The position numbers were made by a program, and so were the translations under genes. Positions 44,437 through 49,711 of a stretch of DNA of 49,711 nt are shown one piece after another. The stretch comes from Chara braunii (Eukaryota > Streptophyta > Charophyceae > Charales > Characeae). The DNA lies in assembly GCA_003427395.1 (NCBI GenBank), contig BFEA01000728.1, positions 234,420-284,130 on the forward strand, read 5' to 3'. Each line of letters begins with the position of its first letter. Positions within the stretch are counted from its first letter, which is position 1. The notes under the pieces were generated by a model. That model saw only the letters and a program-made list of their open reading frames with translations, made no database searches and was not told the origin of the DNA.

Positions 44437-47400
44437 TGTCGGAGGTGATACCCTTACAAGGGTATCCGCTCATGATTTTGTAGTCGACACAACGTCGGCG
44501 CCAACAGACGGACTGAAGACGGCTAAAAACGGGAAATGAGGCAAATCCCTCAACTGCTATGGTCAAGAAAGTCTTATCAGTGCAAGCGCCGAAACACGGC
44601 GCGCACAAACTAGAGTCAGTGGTTAATTTTTTTTCGAATGCTCGCCTGCCTTGTCATGGCGAACGCAGAGACGATAAAGATTAGTGAATTAAAAATTTGA
44701 ATGACCGCGCGCGTCACTTTGACCCGCGCAAAGACTGGAGAAGGGGTTAGTAAAATTAAAAGTCTCCGACCACAAGGGNCGGAGGGNTGGAAGAAAAACA
44801 AGAAAGATCNCGCNGGATGNGGCGACCACAATCTAAAACNATTNAAGGATNAAACTGTAAGGCAAAAGTGAATTNGAACGAGNGACGTGGCATCAGACCG
44901 GCCGGTATAGGAAAGTCGGCAGGTCGTGTTGCCGTAAGATATAAAGACGACTGAAAAATTAATATAACCTCGGCCATGCGGCCGGGGCAGTCAAAAGAAA
45001 CACACTAACGACCATAATAGGTAACGGCAAACGGTACTCGTATGGCGTAAGCTCCAGCTTCGCCTCCCGTATGAAGAGAGGAAGTCGCCTCTCGAATGAC
45101 GACTTCGTGTCCGCACGATTACCCAAGCCTCCGGTGCCTTCGTCCCTTTGAGGAAGATACCGTTACAAATTTTGATATCGTCCGCACAGGGTCCAGACTC
45201 GAGGTACTTGATCCGACACCCACCTACCTAACGGTGTTGGACCTCTAGAAATGCCAACTTTCGTTTTCTTCTGCCTGACCTCGAGTACCNGACAAATCAA
45301 CCTTTGCTTAGTGTGGTACCCTCCTACCTGCTACTTAAGCATTTTCCGGTGCTCTGAAGTGTCGCGGGTCTTTTTCCCCGCCACTTGAGTGTTTTCCCCG
45401 CTGCAACCCTCAATGTCACGATCATGGGCAAGTACCGGCCCTTCGGGCCGTCCGATCAGCTAAGTACCCTTGCGGGTCACAAACACACTCAAGACCGACA
45501 AACACCTAGACGGGCACGTAGACCAGCAAAAGCGTACACACACACAGACTTAGAAGCGGGTTCAAACCACTAAGTGGACTGAGCCCCAACACTCTATATG
45601 TGTCTGGGCTGCTCTACTTTTATTTGAAGTAGGAGCTAGCTCAGTGGGTTTGGGTGTAGACTATCAAGCAATAGATTTGGGGATCGAGACCACCTGACCC
45701 GTGAAAAAGTTCCTTCTTTTTGTGAAGGAGCTCCACAACGCTTTCCTCTGAGCTCATTTGGTCGGGACTCGAACCCGTGACCTCGAGTTCGAGGTTTGTT
45801 ACAGTAAGGGTCCAGGCGACAGTTGGCACGATTAGGGAGTTAACAGTTCGATTTTGTTTTTTTTCGTTTCTTTTCCTTTACGTTTATTTTTATTTTTGTT
45901 TTATTCCTTATTTCTTATTTTCTTATTTCCTTTCTTAGTGCCGTTTTTCTTCGCCTGTCCGGTAGCTGCGGCCCATAGACTTGCTTCGACGAATCTGCCA
46001 CAGAATCCAGGGCAGATTCGTTGCAGCAAAGTATGTTCGATCTCGACTATGACATGAGTGATCCGGGCGGGTGTGACTAAGGCAGGGAGAACAGGGTGAG
46101 CGGACGGCGCGACCCCGACATCGAGAAGAAAGCAGGGAGAGCGGGAAGTAGCGCGAGGAAGGGAGAGAGCACGAGCGGAAGGGAAGACCGGAGGCGTGTG
46201 AGCGGGAAGAAGGAGGCGCTGAAAAGAAGAAGAAGAAGAAGAAGGAGAAAGAGAAGAAGAAGAAAACGAAGGAGAAAAGACAGGGGAGCTAAGGAGGGAG
46301 GTAGTGAGTATGGTCAAGAAGAAGACCGCGGACGTGAACGAGTGGATGAGCGAGAAGGAGACCAAGCAAAATAAGAAAGGAGAAACACGCAAAGATAGCG
46401 CGGATTGCCAGAACGTGCGCACGGGTAAAAAAAGTGGGCGGGGACCAAAGTAGAACACAACAAAGGAGAAGAGAAGAAGAAGGAGAAGGAGAAGGGGGAG
46501 AGGAAGGAGAAGTACAAGAAGACGGTTACCTAGCATTACAGCCAACGACGGCAATGAACCAGGCCTACATCTGATGCTTGCCGTATCCGACGGTGGGGAC
46601 TGGCCGGGTGTGCAAAACTCCCTTCGAAGATGCTGCGAGATTAGGCTTGGCACCCGCCCTGCTCGTGGAAATGCGCGTTTGTGCCGATCATCCTCCCGGC
46701 GGGTTGTGGCCTCGCGCTGCGCTATGTGGCCATGATGACGGGGGTGGTGACGAGGACAAGGGAAGAGACCAGGTAAGTCTCCTGTCTCGCCACATCGAAT
46801 AAATCTACCGCTAATGCATGAGAACGTACACTAATACACGTGTGTGCATGTATACGTGCGGAGATGTGTGGGCATGTGTGGCGAACCGAAAGAAACGAAC
46901 GAAGATCCTACCCCGCGGGCATCCCGCTACTTCCATAGACAGGATAAGGGGAATCGATCCGATCTATGACTAGAGCACGGAAGCACACACTACCACGCTC
47001 ATTTGGGTACGTAAAACCATGCGTGTGTTTGTGTAAGAGAGGGGGAGAAAAGAGAGTAGAAACTAACCGCGTGAGTTGGGAATGTTTATATATATATATA
47101 TATGTATATATATATAGAGAGAGGGTTCAGCCTCCCAATGAGTCGGTGAAACTTCGACGAAAGAGTTTGTCACAGCCCCTCGTTTGTTGTCCTCTTCTCT
47201 CCCTCTGCCTACGGTTTACCGGGCAGTTCTGTTTGTGACGATATATATATATATATATATATATATATCGTCAAATAGATATATATATATGTGTGTGTGT
47301 GTAGGTGTATACGTATATTGGCAAACCAAACGGCCCTGCGAAATATGGAAAGGGGCAAATAATGGTTCTTTAGGATGCACGTGGCATCTGTGTTGTGGAA

Positions 47401-47822
47401 CGAGGTCGTGAGTGAGGCGAGAGACATGCCTGGTGCTCGAAGCNAACGGCATTGGCCAAGATCTNCTCGTNCTTCGGGAAGCTGTTGACNTCAGCTTCTT
47501 GCGTAATAGTATAGGCTAGCTAGGATCTGCCACAGGTAGTCTGGGCGCCGAGCGCCAGATAGGATATTAGCTATGACACTTTGGTGATGAAGATGACGGG
47601 ACTNTTCCAGTATTGTCAATTATGAACTCTTGGTGTGTCCTTATTTGGTGAATCTCGTGATGCAATTCCGCTGCTGAATCGAGGTCACGACCATCTGATC
47701 TTGTGTATGTGATGTTGTTCTCACTATGAATCACTTCCTTGCTTTTTACTTAAATTTTGATATCTTTTATTGTTGCTTTTATTATTATTATTTGATTGGT
47801 ATTATTGTTATTTTCGCTACTA

Positions 47823-47863
<41 letters not shown>

Positions 47864-49616
47864 TTTACTTATAGACAGATCTACCTCCCGTCTTGCTGCA
47901 CACATTTGAAAACAGACAGCGCAATAAACAGACAAGCAACCACTCAAAACTCAGAGATATGGCAACGCAGATACAAGTTCACTTCCAATGGGCTATGGAG
48001 AAATAACGCCCATACAACTCTCTGTTCGCATATAGTGGGTCGTCCTGGATATCCCACGCGCGCCCCTCTGAACGTTCATACATACGCGCTGAACGACAAC
48101 CACAGCTATGGCGGCTAGGGCCGCCACTATCCTATCACTATGGCTAAGTTCGTCTCTCTGCCCACTTCGTCCTCGGGCTCACTGCAGACCACCTCGCACA
48201 AGTCATTGCGGCAGCGCTTCCACATGACTCACGCGGGGACGAGTGAACGGACTGGGCGCTGCCTCTCNATTTATACTTCTGAAGCTCGTTGGTCTGGCCC
48301 CTTTTCCCCATGCACATAGTGCACACAGTCCCGTGCGGTACGTGCTTGACTGAACTAGGATNGACTGAGGCTGGGACAAACTNTTNTCATTGGAGTTTCA
48401 CGGANACATCACACACANGAGCAGGAGAAGAGGGTTTGANAGAGAGAAAGAGACGACAGCGGAAGAGAGAGACANAAAAGNATAGAGAAGGAATAAGAAA
48501 CTTACCATTGAACAGGGAACTGGTATTGGGGATGCTGAATTCCGCGCTGTTAACATTGGTGACGAGATCGCCGAAAACTGACGAAATGCAGGAGGTTGAA
48601 GGGACTTCTGAGAAGTACATGTCGGGACCCCGCATCTCGGGACTCCGGTGAGGACTCCGTGTGGTCTCTAAGTCTGTGACTGCGTGTGTGCGTGAGCAAA
48701 AGAGAGAGAGAGAGAAGAAGGTGGGAAGAAGAGACAGATACAAGCAAACACATAGCGAAACAGAAAACAACAGACAGACGACTGCAACAGACAGAGAAGA
48801 TACGGGCGACAACGGATACGGAAAACAGATTACAACAGACAAGTACAGACTACTACAAAGACGAGATGCGGATAGCAACAGACAAACAGGCAGATGGTCA
48901 TACATGCCGGTACGGGAGTAGACAGGCAAACAGACCGCAACATAAGGGGGCAGGCCTACAGAAACAGGCATACCGGGACAAACAGACAGAGCCAAACGCG
49001 TACGTGGACCAAACATAGGCGGTGGACAGGGGGACAACTGGCGACCATAGCCGGGTTTGCCTGCCAGTAACTGGATAGGTCGCATAGTGGTCCTTGGGGG
49101 CACATGGCATACTGTGTGTTGGAGGTTGAGGTTGTAAGTGATACGGTAGACATACCTGGTGCTTGAGGCAACAACATTGACCGAGATCCGCTCATACTTC
49201 GGGGAGGCTGTTGACATCACCGTAGGCGTTGAAACTATAGGCTAGATGGGAACAACCACTTGTAGTCTGGGCGCGGAGTGCCAGATAGGAGGTCAACATT
49301 AGTTCTTCGTTGATGATGATGAGACTATTCCAGCATTATCCTTTATGAGCTTATGCCGTATTTCTACTTGGGTGGAAACTCGTGTTGCAATTCTGCTTTT
49401 GGTTCGAGGTCTAAAGACTGTCTGGTTTCATATGTATGATGTTACTTGGTTTTTGGAATTCGCTATTTGCAGAAAAGAGAAAGGGGGAGAGAGAAGAGAA
49501 AGAGGGAGAAATAGATGAGCACCNACAAACCGNTGTAGCACAAAACACACAGACAGNGCTTTCNCACGGCTCAGAGGTTGAATGAGTGAAGGTTTGAACG
49601 CGGCCTCTTGATTCAT
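44437..49616 (+). mobile_element. Element D: 3' internal half, second copy
   Basis: It is a duplicate of 22652-27831 (offset 21785) and carries the same sub-features: palindrome 44447-44466, tRNA-like boxes 45630-45710, GA-rich tract 46096-46525, decayed hammerhead 47121-47175, TA palindrome 47236-47273, F copies 47355-47725 and 49085-49465, and (TTA)n 47822-47864. N positions are shared (e.g. 22994/44779). Differences are few, such as T/G near 23717/45502. Confidence 0.8.
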
Positions 49617-49711
49617 ACTTCGGATTGTCGAAGGTCTGCCCATGAATGTCGGGCATGGAGTGCACAATCTCACGTGATACTCGCTGACTTGACAAAGTGT
49701 GACCGGGAATG
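49617..49711 (+). mobile_element. Element D: start of a third copy of the 3' end block
   Basis: It matches 27832-27926 and 35883-35976 and is cut by the window end. The next LTR is predicted to begin about 2.56 kb beyond the window (position ~52273). Confidence 0.8.

Overview
This window is transposable-element-rich eukaryotic nuclear DNA. It holds no convincing host gene, rRNA or tRNA gene. The best taxonomic clue is the primer-binding sites (PBS): TGGTATCGGAGC and TGGTATCAGAGC fit the 3' end of the plant-type initiator tRNA-Met, and an 18/18 TGGCGCCGTTGCCGGGGA fits plant tRNA-Asp. This points to the green plant lineage (a land plant or streptophyte alga). A charophyte such as Chara is only a guess.

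Left part (1-13.4 kb). After satellite-like DNA comes element A (1315-8009, + strand). It is a Ty3/gypsy-type element with ~1.29-kb LTRs, a broken gag and no pol, so it resembles a TR-GAG non-autonomous element. Isolated PBS sites mark the edges of three other elements (8504 minus, 12183 plus, 13406 plus). Between two (CA)n tracts, at 10576-10632, is what I read as a complete type III hammerhead ribozyme, inside a 376-nt unit bounded by direct repeats (retrozyme-like). A strong hairpin lies directly after the PBS at 12183.

Middle (13.4-21.8 kb). Element B (minus strand) is a Ty3/gypsy element with apparently identical LTRs (13428-14511+ and 20710-21793+) and gag, protease, RT, RNase H, integrase and GPY/F modules. 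The coding region has in-frame stops, frameshifts, an RT deletion and a 420-N gap over its 3' coding end. Its gag and its LTR core are related to those of element A.

Right part (22.65-49.7 kb). This is a set of near-identical copies of one very long, apparently non-coding LTR element (called D here). It has a 1158-bp LTR, a tRNA-Asp PBS, and a 46-bp minisatellite of covarying hairpins about 0.4 kb before the polypurine tract and next LTR. LTR copies sit at 30488-31645 and 38539-39696. The full repeating unit is inferred to be ~13.7 kb (LTR plus ~12.6 kb internal). One unit lacks 5.7 kb at a single-N join at 35882. Many ambiguous bases are shared at homologous positions between copies, so part of this array may be an assembly product. 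D also carries a decayed copy of the hammerhead, tRNA-promoter-like boxes, and several copies of a ~0.38-kb dispersed repeat (called F).
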